Below, one piece after another: positions 1-8,604 of a stretch of 64,000 nt of DNA; the stretch's first letter is position 1, and each line of letters opens with the position of its first letter. The notes beneath the pieces were generated by a model that saw nothing but the letters and a program-made list of their open reading frames with translations, was not told where the DNA came from and ran no database searches. Origin of the DNA: an uncultured Roseburia sp. (GTDB lineage Bacteria > Bacillota > Clostridia > Lachnospirales > Lachnospiraceae); assembly GCA_944380515.1 (NCBI GenBank), contig CALWHT010000025.1, positions 1-64,000 of the forward strand, read 5' to 3'. Both the position numbers and the translations under genes were made by a program.

Positions 1-2
1 AT

Positions 3-413
3 CGTGTAACTGCCATTAGAACGGGTATTCGCTATATAAACTTATTTGATCCCGAAAAAATTAAATTACAAAAGAATTTCTTTGCCTCTGATATTGCAGC
101 AACACTTGTGACTAAGCTGCCCAATGATGAGCATGAAATGTCACTTATTCGATCCATGCATATGTCAGAATATAGGCTTCCCACAATGACGCTTAACTTT
201 AGGTACGGTATGTTTAACCCAGAATATCCTAATGTACTAAGAAAGAACAGTTTTGCACTTGATTATGATTGTTTTACTACTGACCAACTAGAAAGCGCAG
301 ATGAAATCCTGCGAAACTTAGAAAATGGGCATCAAGCTATACAGTATCTATTTGAAAATGCGATTACTGATACAATGCGGAAGGTAATGAACGGTGAGCG
401 ATTACTTAGATAA
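3..413 (+). CDS. Partial hypothetical protein, possibly TIGR04255-type (5' end missing)
   Basis: The reading frame is open from the left edge of the window to a TAA at 411-413, so the N-terminus lies outside and the apparent GTG start at 108 is probably internal. The visible 136 residues begin with an R-x-G-I-R-Y-I-N-L-F-like segment. From memory this recalls the C-terminal part of the TIGR04255 family, which is sporadically distributed and of unknown function; this is a resemblance, not a proven match. There is no signal peptide or membrane segment in the visible part. The end overlaps the next gene by 20 bases and a third gene follows four bases after that, so the three look co-transcribed. 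Base composition is AT-richer than the rest of the window, in keeping with accessory DNA. Confidence 0.5.
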   Translation, partial: RVTAIRTGIRYINLFDPEKIKLQKNFFASDIAATLVTKLPNDEHEMSLIRSMHMSEYRLPTMTLNFRYGMFNPEYPNVLRKNSFALDYDCFTTDQLESADEILRNLENGHQAIQYLFENAITDTMRKVMNGERLLR

Positions 414-657
414 TAATTTCGATATAACTACAGGAACAGTCGTTCCCTCAGAGGAAAAGACATTTGCCCATAATCCTGCTGTATCACTGACAGGCGTTGG
501 TATGGTCGAAATACCAGTTAATGAAGTGAGGACCATGCCAAGCATTACCGGAATAGAGCAAAATGAAATTATACCAGCAACTTCAGAGACAGAGGCCTCA
601 TATACTTATTTGCAACCCAAAAAAGTGATAGTGAAAAGATATAAACTAAAGAAGTGA
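394..657 (+). CDS. Small hypothetical protein, 87 aa
   Basis: I do not recognise this protein. It starts at a GTG preceded by a GGAAGG-like ribosome site around 379-384, inside the end of the upstream gene, which suggests translational coupling. It is polar, rich in Thr, Val and Glu, has no membrane segment, and ends in a basic tail (VKRYKLKK). The ORF is flanked on both sides by genes in the same orientation with almost no gap, which is the main support for it being real. It could act as a partner or adaptor of the neighbouring proteins, but nothing in the sequence shows this. Confidence 0.45.
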   Translation: MSDYLDNNFDITTGTVVPSEEKTFAHNPAVSLTGVGMVEIPVNEVRTMPSITGIEQNEIIPATSETEASYTYLQPKKVIVKRYKLKK

Positions 658-661
658 GAAA

Positions 662-1240
662 ATGGCTACAATTTCGAAAGCGGTATATAGTAAATTAGAG
701 GACCCCATATGCCAAGGTGACATATTTCAGAATGTAAAATATAACTATATAGATACTGAAGATGATCAGAGCGTTAGTGTGATTGAATTTGAATTCCCCT
801 ATGCCATTATTATTAGCCAAGCGTGTGATGTAATAGCGATGGAAAAAATTCTCAAAAATCAAAAAGGAAAGCCTACAAAGTTTATGCCTTCCATTCTCAT
901 GTGTCCTATATATGATAAAACTATGGTCAAAGAAGGCAAACATATAGAGGATATTTTTTCTGAGCTATCTTTAGGAATAGATAAGGAAAATGTATATCAG
1001 GGTGACGACTACAAAGTGGCTAAGCGTGACTGGCATTATCGTTTTCATGCTCTTACACTATCAGTAGGAGACAAAAATGTTTTAGAAGATTCACTACTTG
1101 ATTTTAAGCATTATTTCACATTGCCAATGACTTACCTTTTCACACACAAAGAGAATAGAATACTGCATCTTGATGACTTATTTGCAGAGCAAATAACTTT
1201 AAAATTTTCTACATATTTGTCACGAGTTGCTATTCCTTGA
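662..1240 (+). CDS. Hypothetical protein with Q-G-D-I-F and S-Q-A-C-D motifs, 192 aa
   Basis: A soluble, probably cytosolic protein of unknown function that starts four bases after the previous stop. Two motifs stand out: Q-G-D-I-F near residue 18 and I-I-I-S-Q-A-C-D-V near residue 50. This pairing recurs, in my recollection, in uncharacterised bacterial proteins often found in accessory or defence-type neighbourhoods; I cannot name a family with confidence. The conserved Cys-Asp could be a metal or catalytic site, but that is inference. The ribosome site (GAAGTGAG) is weak, consistent with coupling to the preceding gene. The gene ends next to the decayed excisionase-like sequence, so the trio may be cargo of a lost mobile element. 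Confidence 0.55.
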   Translation: MATISKAVYSKLEDPICQGDIFQNVKYNYIDTEDDQSVSVIEFEFPYAIIISQACDVIAMEKILKNQKGKPTKFMPSILMCPIYDKTMVKEGKHIEDIFSELSLGIDKENVYQGDDYKVAKRDWHYRFHALTLSVGDKNVLEDSLLDFKHYFTLPMTYLFTHKENRILHLDDLFAEQITLKFSTYLSRVAIP

Positions 1241-1305
1241 GGTCTGTTATTGCAAATAGGCTGGGCATCAAATGTGTTGGACTGCTTGATGCTCCGCCTA
1301 TGTTG

Positions 1306-1496
1306 TTATTCCTCCATCTTCAGTCAATCCTCAAAGAACTTTCTGAAGATGCGAATCATGTTGCCGATGCAGATCGTCTTGAACAACCCAGAGTTGGCAA
1401 GTTTATAGGCCGAGTCGCGGCCAATACCGAGAAAGGTTGCGATGTCGTTCACGGTGTATGTTCTGCTTTGAGACGTCCCTTTTCGTTGGTGCTCAT
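1306..1496 (-). pseudogene. Decayed excisionase / HTH (MerR-like) gene of an integrative element
   Basis: Read on the reverse strand, an ATG at 1496 with an AAGAGAG ribosome site opens M-S-T-N-E-K-G-R-L-K. A one-base loss then breaks the frame, and the shifted frame continues R-T-Y-T-V-N-D-I-A-T-F-L-G-I-G-R-D-S-A-Y-K-L. This is the helix-turn-helix pattern of small excisionase-type proteins of Clostridia conjugative elements. Near the end a TGA (1324-1326) replaces the expected Trp codon, and the frame continues L-K-M-E-E to a TAA at 1306-1308. Two independent lesions in about 190 bases show a dead gene. In living elements this gene normally sits just before the integrase; no integrase is visible here. 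Confidence 0.7.
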
Positions 1497-1868
1497 AAAA
1501 CAATCTCTCTTGCTAATATGATTTTGAAATGGCTTCTGGAAGCCCTCTGTCACAAGGGATTCCTGCTAATGCCTTGCTAATACGACATTTGACAAGTCGT
1601 TGTAAGGCAGCACATTTCAGGGGGAGTTTATGCAAATTGACCTGCCGCCATGCGGCACAATTTGTGAAGAAACAACACTGGAAAATATGATATGAACAAT
1701 TTACGAAATGGTACGCCGTACTTCTAAACCATAGGCTGGAAAGTCGGTTCGCTTGGGCGTGCGCTACACCGTCTGTTTGCTTGTAAACGCACACACGACG
1801 GGTGTAGTTTGCCACCAAGCTATTTTGGTAAAAGTACTGCGGGTATCTATTTTGTCAACATAACCCAG
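1497..1868. other. Non-coding stretch, probable mobile-element scar
   Basis: No convincing gene on either strand; the reverse-strand ORF covering 1513-1818 has unusual composition and no ribosome site. The sequence carries a degenerate repeat C-T-T-G-C-T-A-A-T-A-Y-G-A at 1509 and again at 1573, with a shorter T-G-C-T-A-A-T copy near 1564. A GC-rich inverted region lies around 1790-1803. These would fit recombinase or excisionase binding sites upstream of the dead excisionase gene, but this is inference only. Confidence 0.4.
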
Positions 1869-1911
1869 GCTGAACCTGGACGCAATTGGCGTTTCAGGTT
1901 CAGCTTTTTCT
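1869..1911 (+). terminator. Rho-independent terminator
   Basis: A perfect 10-bp stem (gctgaacctg at 1869-1878 with caggttcagc at 1895-1904) encloses an inner acgc/gcgt pairing and is followed by TTTTT. No nearby functional plus-strand gene ends here, so it is probably a relic of the lost element. Confidence 0.7.
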
Positions 1912-1972
1912 TTTATCTTGACGCTCTTAAGCTGTGCTCCCCGCGTGGCGATGGGGCTTTGCCTGCGCTTAT

Positions 1973-2016
1973 GACAGGCAGGAATTGCGGTAAGTTTATG
2001 GCCTGTCCCTTTTTTT
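1973..2016 (+). terminator. Possible second terminator
   Basis: A 7-bp stem (gacaggc 1973-1979, gcctgtc 2001-2007) with a 21-base loop is followed by CCTTTTTTT. It lies just upstream of the phosphatase gene and would insulate it from the accessory region. Confidence 0.45.
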
Positions 2017-2072
2017 CTGGAAAATGAGGATGTTTCACTTAAAATTTGATATGCAACAGGAGGTTCAAGTCG

Positions 2073-2561
2073 ATGACAAAAATACTATTCATCTGCCACG
2101 GCAACATCTGCCGCTCCCCCATGGCAGAATTCATTTTCAAAGACATCATAACAACCCGCGGCATCGCGGATGATTTTCAGATTGCCTCCGCCGCCACCAG
2201 CAGCGAGGAAATCGGCAACCACATCTACCCGCCCGCGAAGGCGGAGCTTGCCCGTCACGGCATCGGAACCATGCGGCTGCGTGAGGAGGTTTCCGCAAAA
2301 ACAGCACGCCGCATCAGGCGCGCCGACTACGAGGAATATGACTATCTCATTGCGATGGAGAGCTTCAACATCCGCAATATGCGCCGGGAATTTCCGGAGG
2401 ACCCGGAAGAAAAAATTTACCGGCTGCTTGATTTTACCGAGCGTCCGGGAGATATTGCGGATCCCTGGTATACACGAAACTTCGATGTGACTTATCAGCA
2501 AATTGTAGCCGGCTGTGAGGCATTTTTAAGATGGCTTGGTTACGGTGAAAAGGATAAATAA
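2073..2561 (+). CDS. Low-molecular-weight protein tyrosine phosphatase
   Basis: A cytosolic phosphatase of the LMW-PTP family (YwlE/Wzb/PtpA type), about 162 residues as expected. The P-loop C-H-G-N-I-C-R-S-P (C-x5-R-S) lies at residues 8-16, with Cys8 the predicted nucleophile. The C-terminal D-P pair of the general-acid loop is in A-D-P-W-Y near residue 130. The start at 2073 is chosen because an AGGAGG lies nine bases upstream; an upstream TTG at 2046 would remove this spacing. It stands alone between the element scar and the amylase. Substrates could be tyrosine-phosphorylated exopolysaccharide regulators, as in Wzb systems, or arginine-phosphorylated proteins as for YwlE; the sequence does not decide. 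Confidence 0.9.
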   Translation: MTKILFICHGNICRSPMAEFIFKDIITTRGIADDFQIASAATSSEEIGNHIYPPAKAELARHGIGTMRLREEVSAKTARRIRRADYEEYDYLIAMESFNIRNMRREFPEDPEEKIYRLLDFTERPGDIADPWYTRNFDVTYQQIVAGCEAFLRWLGYGEKDK

Positions 2562-2574
2562 GCCCCAAAACTTT

Positions 2575-2603
2575 GCACGGCGTTCCGTGTGGCAGCGCCG
2601 TGC
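2575..2603. terminator. Hairpin after the phosphatase gene, weak terminator candidate
   Basis: The arms gcacggcg (2575-2582) and cgccgtgc (2596-2603) pair perfectly, but no T-run follows on the plus strand. A short TTTT follows on the minus strand. It may be a degenerate terminator. Confidence 0.35.
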
Positions 2604-2745
2604 GTTAGCAACACTTCTGAAAAGACATCTAAAATCAAAAATGATTTCGCAAATTTTCGAAAATGTCAATACCCAAATATTTCATAAAATTTTAAAACTA
2701 AAATTGTAAAAATAGACGAAAATAAAAAACAAAAGCAGAAAAAAC

Positions 2746-2774
2746 TTGTACAAACAAACGAAGAAAGGTAAGAT
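2746..2774 (+). promoter_or_regulatory. Candidate sigma-A promoter of the amylase gene
   Basis: TTGTAC and TAAGAT are separated by 17 bases inside an A-rich 280-base leader. The leader downstream is strongly purine-rich and contains several AGGAGG-like runs (for example around 2812-2820). The -10 is imperfect, so other starts are possible. Confidence 0.35.
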
Positions 2775-2884
2775 GATAAAGTACGTAAATACGAAAAAAT
2801 ACGAAAAACAGAAGGAGGGAGTGAAAAAGAAAACCCAAAGATAAGAAGTAAAGAAAGAAAAAAGAAAGTGGGGGAAAACTGATT

Positions 2885-5800
2885 ATGAAATATCACGGGT
2901 TTTGGAAGAAGGCAGCAAAAAATACCATTTGCTGGCTTTTAATTTTCGGAATGCTGGTAACGTTACCGCAGCTTCCGGTAAGTGCAATGACCGTCAGTAC
3001 GGAGACAGGTATCGGGGTCGAATTACAAAATGGTCAAAAAGCATCGGATAACAAGCAGAGCGGAACGATGGAGAGTACCGAAACAGAAGGAATCGGGACG
3101 ACAGAGGGTACTGAAAGCGAAACGGAAGTAATCGAGACGACAGAGAGTACCGAAAGCGGAACGGAAACAATCGGGACGACAGAGGGTACTGAAAGCGAAA
3201 CGGAAGTAATCGAGACGACAGAGAATACCGAGAGCGAAACGGAAACAATCGAGACGACGGAGAGTACCGAAAACAGTTCCGAAGAAACGGAAATTGCGGG
3301 CGGTACGACAAAGTCGACCGAAGCACAGACAGCAGGGAACAATGGGGCTTCCGATACTGTTGTGAACAATATTAAGGCAGCGGCGACAAGTACGGATGTA
3401 ACCGTTCATTTTAAAAATGAAAATAATTGGGAAACCGTATATGCAAAATTCGGCGCAGGCGATAGCTGGGACGCGATTGCGGGACTGGAATATTGTAGTG
3501 ACAATAAGGGCGGCATCCTGGAGGAGGACAGCCAAAACGCGGGCTGGTACAGCTTCCGGATTACCCAAAACGATACGCAGACCATCAACGTATTATTTAA
3601 CAACGGTTCCTGGGGCGGTGAAAATCAGACCGGTAATTTTTCCATTCCAATTACGGCAGACACCATGGAGGTGTGGTTCACAAACGGCGTGACGTTCTCA
3701 GAGGAGGCTCCGGAAGGATGGGTAACCGGCGGCACGGCAAAAGCGCCGATAAACCCTGCTGAAGTGCTATATGCGGATCTTTCGGACGTAAAGAGTCCGG
3801 TCATCAATGAAGACGGTTCCGTCACGTTTTCCTATGAAATCAGTGCGGATAAGCTGGGAGACAATGGTCTTTACCTGATGGGTACGCTTACCGACTGGGA
3901 AACCGGAGTGGAAATGACGGATGAGGATTCGGATGGTGTTTACACGATTACCCTTTCGGATGTTGCACCGGGAAAATACGAATATAAATTCAAATATGGC
4001 AACACCTGGGTGACAGATCCTGTGAACGGGAAGCTCAGTGGCGATGGCCAAAACAGCCTTCTGGTGGTTGCGGGGCTTGGAAATACGAAAATCGAGGCAA
4101 AGACCGGGGAGGCAACCGCGCTTCCGGCGACACTGGACTTTTATGATGCCGAGGGAAATGTCACCGAGGTAACGCCGGACTCCTATGCGATTGTCGGTGA
4201 GGTTGACGGCGCGTCCATCAGTGAAGGAGAACTGACGCTGACGGATGAGGTGACGGCGGAGACCATTCAGATAACGGCGTCCTACAAGGTACAGGATGAG
4301 ACCTATACCAGTACGGTGACGGTTAAGGTTGTTTCCGTCCAGTATACTTATCATATCTACTATTATGCGGACAATGAGGAGCGCGTGACGGCGGATTCCG
4401 CGGCGCTCTGGCTGTATGGAGACAATGTGAACGGAACGCTGCACGCCTTTACGGATACGGAGGATATCGACGGCTATACATGGCTCAAATACGACTGGGT
4501 TACAAGCCTTGACGATATCAGCATCATTGCCCGTGACCCGGATGACTGGAGCTGGCAGTCGGCAACGGTACACTATGAGAATACCTCCGGGGCAGAGGAA
4601 GTAAACCTGTATATTGTGCACGGCGATACAAAGGCATATACCTCACAGCCGGATTTGGAAACGCTTCTCGTGAGAAATTATGTGCTGGTGGAATACAAAA
4701 GAAACGACGGAAATTATGACGGCTGGAATATTTATACCTGGGACAGCGGATACGACGAAACGGTACTGTTTTCCGAGTATGAGGGAGCGCAGATTGCACC
4801 CGTCCGCGTAGCAGGAAGTAAGGAATCCATTTCGTTCTGTATGCGCTACAGCACGGACGATAACGAGTGGGCGGCAAAGGACGGCGGTGACCACATGGTA
4901 AACATTACGCCGGGACAGCGCATCATCAAAGTAGTATTTGAGGAGGGGAAGGGCATTGTCTCCTATTACCCCGACAACATGGGCTATGAGACGCTGCCCG
5001 AATCCGGAAAAGTAAACTTCTACTACCGGGATGATGATTTGTATCTCGAAAATCAGGCGGGGAACCTTTATTCTGTAAAGGTTGTTTATGACGGAACATC
5101 CTATGACATGAGCTACAATGAAGAGACCCAGAGATGGGAAAAATCAGGACTTGATTTAACCGAGGGGTCACATCAGTATTATTATCTCGTGAAAGAGACC
5201 GAGGAGAGTGCGGAAACACGCAAAATTGACCTCTTTAACGATAAGGCTGAGGAGAGCGATAACCCGTCCTACAGCATTTTGGAATATTACAAATTTAACG
5301 CAAACGTAAACGCATCCTTCTCCCAGAGCTCTATGGATTACGGTGACAACAATGTGCTGACAGTTTCCGTAGACTCGGATGATGCGGGCGGAAACGCGGA
5401 ATTTAAAGCCTCCGCAGTAACCGTGGATTTGACGGCGGTAGGCGGAAGAAGCGATTTTCCGATTAAACCGGAACTGATGGAGGGCAGCATTGCCGTGACA
5501 GAGCAGACGGCGGCGGGAAGCTACAGCCTTCCGGTGACAGTGACCGACCAGTACGGCAATCAATACACCGGTTCGGCCACGTTACAGGTAAAGGAACGGG
5601 AAAAGGGAAATGATTTTGACTGGGACGAGGCGGTCATTTACTTTGCGGTTACAGACCGGTTTTTTGACGGCAATACCGGAAATAATGATGCCTACGGAGC
5701 AGGCGATTACAATACGGACGAGGCGACCGGCTCTTTAAGCTATCATGGCGGAGATTTTGCGGGACTGACACAAAAGCTCGATTACTTAGACCAGCTTGGT

Positions 5801-8539
5801 GTCAATACCATCTGGATTACACCGATTGTGGCAAACGAGATGGAGGAGGGCCTTGAGACAGATTTGGAGGGAACGCTCTCCTACGGATATCACGGCTACT
5901 GGGCAAGTGATTTTACCACCTTAAATGCCCACCTCGGAACCGAGGAAGAATTTGCAGCATTATTGGACGAAGTCCACGCCAGAGGCATGAAGCTGATGGT
6001 GGATGTCGTATTAAACCACGCAGGCTATGAAACTGAGGATTATTTTAATTCCATGCTCGATGGCAAAGACATGATTCGCAGCGGGGAAAATCTTATTGAA
6101 GGTGATACGAAACGTGGACCGTTATCCGGGCTTCCGGATTTTATGACCGAGGATGAGGATGTACGGAACCTGCTGGTAGAATGGCAGAGCTCCTGGATCA
6201 GCAAATACGATATCGACTATTATCGTGTAGATACCGTAAAACATGTGGATGATGTGACATGGGCGGCGTTTAAAAATGCACTGACGAAAATTGATCCGGA
6301 TTTTAAAATGATTGGAGAGTATTCCGGAGCAGGCTATGCCAGCGATACGGGTACGCTTCGGACGGGGGAAATGGATTCCCTGTTGGATTTTGATTTTAAC
6401 GATCAGGCACTGTCCTTCGTGCAGGGCAATATTGACAGCGTCGAAAGCTTTATGGAGCAGAGAAATGCTGCAATCGACAATACGGCGACGCTGGGCGCAT
6501 TTACCAGCAGCCACGACGAGGACGGACTTATGCAGAAAATCATCGACGCAGGCTATACCGAGGACGAGGCCTATCAGATGTTTTTTGCGGCTGCATCCTT
6601 ACAGATGACCGCAAAGGGACAGGTGGTCATTTATTACGGCGAGGAAATCGGACAGTATGGTAAGAACGACTATCCGTATCAGACCAACCGTTATGATTTC
6701 GACTGGAGCAAAGCGCAGCTGGCGGACGGAAGTCTGAATACAGGCGATCCGATGCTGGCGCATTATCAGAAATTGCTTGCGGCAAGAGAGGATTATTCCG
6801 AGGTCTTTGCCAAAGGCGAGCGGACCAAAATCAGCGGCGGCGATGACGAGGGTTACCTGGTATTTGAGAAAACTTATCAGGGAGAAACCGTATATGTCGG
6901 TATCAATTTAAATGACAGCGCGGTCACGGTGGATAACATTTCAGTGAAAGGCAGCGGCTACAGCGATGTGTACGGCGGTGCCCGGGTGACGGAGCAGAAC
7001 GGAAAACTTTCCGTAACCATTCCGGCGCTGGCGGACGGCGGTACCGTAATCCTTGCCCATAGAGAGGCGGCTGCCGTATCTTTGGATAAAAACGCGGCGA
7101 CGCTCGAAAAAGGACAAAGCCTGACCTTAAAGGCAACGGTAACACCGGCGGATTCCAAAGAAACGCTTGTGTGGACGAGCAGCGACAGCACCGTGGCATC
7201 TGTTACACAGAGCGGCGTGGTGACGGCAAAAGGCAGCGGAAAAGCTGTGGTTACGGTTACGCTCTCGGGCGGCGCGTCGGCAGCCTGTGAAATTACGGTG
7301 ACGGAAACGGAAATCCATGCACAGGCGATCAGCTTAAACAAAACGAAACTGGAATTAAAGAAAGGAAAAACCTATACGCTGAAAGCGACGGTAACGCCTG
7401 CGGGAAGTGTGGACGGAGCCGTAACCTTTAAGTCCAGCAAAACTTCAGTGGCGACTGTCAGCAGCAACGGCGTGGTAACTGCGAAAAAGGCCGGAACGGC
7501 TACCATTACCGCAACGACCGCGAACGGAAAGAAGGCTACCTGTAAAGTAACTGTTACGGTGCCGGCGACAAAGGTTTATCTGACGAAGCAAATCAATATC
7601 AAAAAAGGCGCCACCAAGAAACTGACGGCGACCGTGCTTCCGACGGACAGTACCGATAAGCTTACCTGGAGCTCATCCAATAAGAAAGTCGTTACGGTAG
7701 ACAAAAACGGAAAAATCAAAGGTGTCAAGACGGGCACTGCAACGATTACCGTAAAGACGGCGAGCGGAAAGAAAGCGACCTGTAAGGTGACGGTGGTAAA
7801 GAATAGCAAAAAGGCGTCAAAAATAACCTTAAGCAGCAAGACACTTTCACTTTCCAAAGGAAAATACAGACAGTTAAATGCGAGCCTGAGCAAGGGAGCC
7901 ACGGATACGGTAACCTGGAGCAGCTCGAATAAAAAGGTGGCGACGGTAGATAAGAACGGTGTCATCACTGCACTGAAAAAAGGAACCGCAACGATTACCG
8001 CAAAAACCTCAGGAGGGAAAAAGGCAACCTGTAAAGTAACGGTTACCGTACCGGCGGATGATATTTATCTGACAACCAGTGTAAATATCAAAAAGGGAAG
8101 CACAAAAACCCTGACGCCTACCGTATTCCCGGAAAACAGCAATGAAAAAATTACCTGGAGCAGTTCGAATAAAAAGGTTGTTACCGTAGACAAAAACGGA
8201 AAAATCAAGGGCATCAAAACGGGAACCGCGACAATTACGGCAAAAACGGCAAGCGGGAAAAAAGCAACCTGTAAAGTAACGGTGGTAAATAAAACCAAAA
8301 AGGCAGCAACCGTCAAGCTGAACAAAACAACCCTTTCTCTTTCCAGGGGTGATTATCAGCAGCTCAAAGCACAGCTTACCAAGGGAGCCACGGACACCTT
8401 GAACTGGAAGAGCTCGAATAAAAAGGTTGTGACGGTGGATAAGAACGGTGTCATAAAGGCAGTAAAAAAAGGAACTGCAACCATTACGGTAAAAACCTCC
8501 GGCGGGAAAAAGGCGGTCTGCAAAATCACCGTCAAATAA
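2885..8539 (+). CDS. Secreted multi-modular GH13 alpha-amylase with six Big_2 domains
   Basis: A 1884-residue extracellular starch-degrading enzyme. Order: signal peptide (1-35), a Thr/Glu-rich spacer (about 55-145), starch-binding-like beta modules including an early CBM25/26-like and a CBM48-like region (to about 400), two pullulanase-associated (CBM41-like) segments (about 480-700), a linking beta domain, then the GH13 barrel from about 908. Catalytic motifs: D-V-V-L-N-H at 1040, Y-R-V-D-T-V-K-H with nucleophile D1116, I-G-E-Y with acid/base E1145, and H1210-D1211. From about 1395 to the end are six Big_2 Ig-like repeats. There is no LPXTG or C-terminal membrane helix, so attachment would be through the Ig-like repeats. 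The plan resembles the large cell-wall amylases of Agathobacter and Roseburia. CBM assignments are by pattern and less sure than GH13. Confidence 0.9.
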   Translation: MKYHGFWKKAAKNTICWLLIFGMLVTLPQLPVSAMTVSTETGIGVELQNGQKASDNKQSGTMESTETEGIGTTEGTESETEVIETTESTESGTETIGTTEGTESETEVIETTENTESETETIETTESTENSSEETEIAGGTTKSTEAQTAGNNGASDTVVNNIKAAATSTDVTVHFKNENNWETVYAKFGAGDSWDAIAGLEYCSDNKGGILEEDSQNAGWYSFRITQNDTQTINVLFNNGSWGGENQTGNFSIPITADTMEVWFTNGVTFSEEAPEGWVTGGTAKAPINPAEVLYADLSDVKSPVINEDGSVTFSYEISADKLGDNGLYLMGTLTDWETGVEMTDEDSDGVYTITLSDVAPGKYEYKFKYGNTWVTDPVNGKLSGDGQNSLLVVAGLGNTKIEAKTGEATALPATLDFYDAEGNVTEVTPDSYAIVGEVDGASISEGELTLTDEVTAETIQITASYKVQDETYTSTVTVKVVSVQYTYHIYYYADNEERVTADSAALWLYGDNVNGTLHAFTDTEDIDGYTWLKYDWVTSLDDISIIARDPDDWSWQSATVHYENTSGAEEVNLYIVHGDTKAYTSQPDLETLLVRNYVLVEYKRNDGNYDGWNIYTWDSGYDETVLFSEYEGAQIAPVRVAGSKESISFCMRYSTDDNEWAAKDGGDHMVNITPGQRIIKVVFEEGKGIVSYYPDNMGYETLPESGKVNFYYRDDDLYLENQAGNLYSVKVVYDGTSYDMSYNEETQRWEKSGLDLTEGSHQYYYLVKETEESAETRKIDLFNDKAEESDNPSYSILEYYKFNANVNASFSQSSMDYGDNNVLTVSVDSDDAGGNAEFKASAVTVDLTAVGGRSDFPIKPELMEGSIAVTEQTAAGSYSLPVTVTDQYGNQYTGSATLQVKEREKGNDFDWDEAVIYFAVTDRFFDGNTGNNDAYGAGDYNTDEATGSLSYHGGDFAGLTQKLDYLDQLGVNTIWITPIVANEMEEGLETDLEGTLSYGYHGYWASDFTTLNAHLGTEEEFAALLDEVHARGMKLMVDVVLNHAGYETEDYFNSMLDGKDMIRSGENLIEGDTKRGPLSGLPDFMTEDEDVRNLLVEWQSSWISKYDIDYYRVDTVKHVDDVTWAAFKNALTKIDPDFKMIGEYSGAGYASDTGTLRTGEMDSLLDFDFNDQALSFVQGNIDSVESFMEQRNAAIDNTATLGAFTSSHDEDGLMQKIIDAGYTEDEAYQMFFAAASLQMTAKGQVVIYYGEEIGQYGKNDYPYQTNRYDFDWSKAQLADGSLNTGDPMLAHYQKLLAAREDYSEVFAKGERTKISGGDDEGYLVFEKTYQGETVYVGINLNDSAVTVDNISVKGSGYSDVYGGARVTEQNGKLSVTIPALADGGTVILAHREAAAVSLDKNAATLEKGQSLTLKATVTPADSKETLVWTSSDSTVASVTQSGVVTAKGSGKAVVTVTLSGGASAACEITVTETEIHAQAISLNKTKLELKKGKTYTLKATVTPAGSVDGAVTFKSSKTSVATVSSNGVVTAKKAGTATITATTANGKKATCKVTVTVPATKVYLTKQINIKKGATKKLTATVLPTDSTDKLTWSSSNKKVVTVDKNGKIKGVKTGTATITVKTASGKKATCKVTVVKNSKKASKITLSSKTLSLSKGKYRQLNASLSKGATDTVTWSSSNKKVATVDKNGVITALKKGTATITAKTSGGKKATCKVTVTVPADDIYLTTSVNIKKGSTKTLTPTVFPENSNEKITWSSSNKKVVTVDKNGKIKGIKTGTATITAKTASGKKATCKVTVVNKTKKAATVKLNKTTLSLSRGDYQQLKAQLTKGATDTLNWKSSNKKVVTVDKNGVIKAVKKGTATITVKTSGGKKAVCKITVK
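3101..3256 (+). repeat. 39-bp minisatellite encoding a 13-aa Thr/Glu repeat
   Basis: Four tandem 39-base units (3101-3139, 3140-3178, 3179-3217, 3218-3256), with partial copies on both sides, encode variants of T-E-G-T-E-S-E-T-E-V-I-E-T. Units one and three are nearly identical, and units two and four resemble each other, suggesting duplication of a two-unit block. The product is an extended acidic spacer between signal peptide and binding modules, and copy number may vary between strains. Confidence 0.85.
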
Positions 8540-8566
8540 ATCAGCATGAAATAAATCAAAAAAATC

Positions 8567-8595
8567 TTGCAAACGCCGAAGCAATGTGATATAAA
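8567..8595 (+). promoter_or_regulatory. Sigma-A promoter of the T-box operon
   Basis: TTGCAA (8567-8572) and TATAAA (8590-8595) are spaced by 17 bases, just ahead of the T-box leader. Transcription would start near 8602, a few bases before the base of Stem I. Confidence 0.7.
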
Positions 8596-8604
8596 TATTA
8601 CAAC

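Noticed and set aside
1237-1521. Plus-strand ORF of 94 residues
   Set aside because: It is antisense to the excisionase relic, whose amino-acid pattern is clear on the other strand; no ribosome site.
1513-1818. Reverse-strand ORF of 101 residues
   Set aside because: Composition is rich in Cys, Arg and Ser without family pattern, no ribosome site, and it crosses repeat-like non-coding DNA.
3023-4621. Several long reverse-strand ORFs inside the amylase
   Set aside because: They are antisense shadows of the repeat-rich and beta-domain coding region and lack ribosome sites.
7576-8584. Reverse-strand ORFs over the Big_2 repeats
   Set aside because: Open only because of the biased codons of the repeats on the plus strand; the products are low-complexity Leu/Phe/Val.
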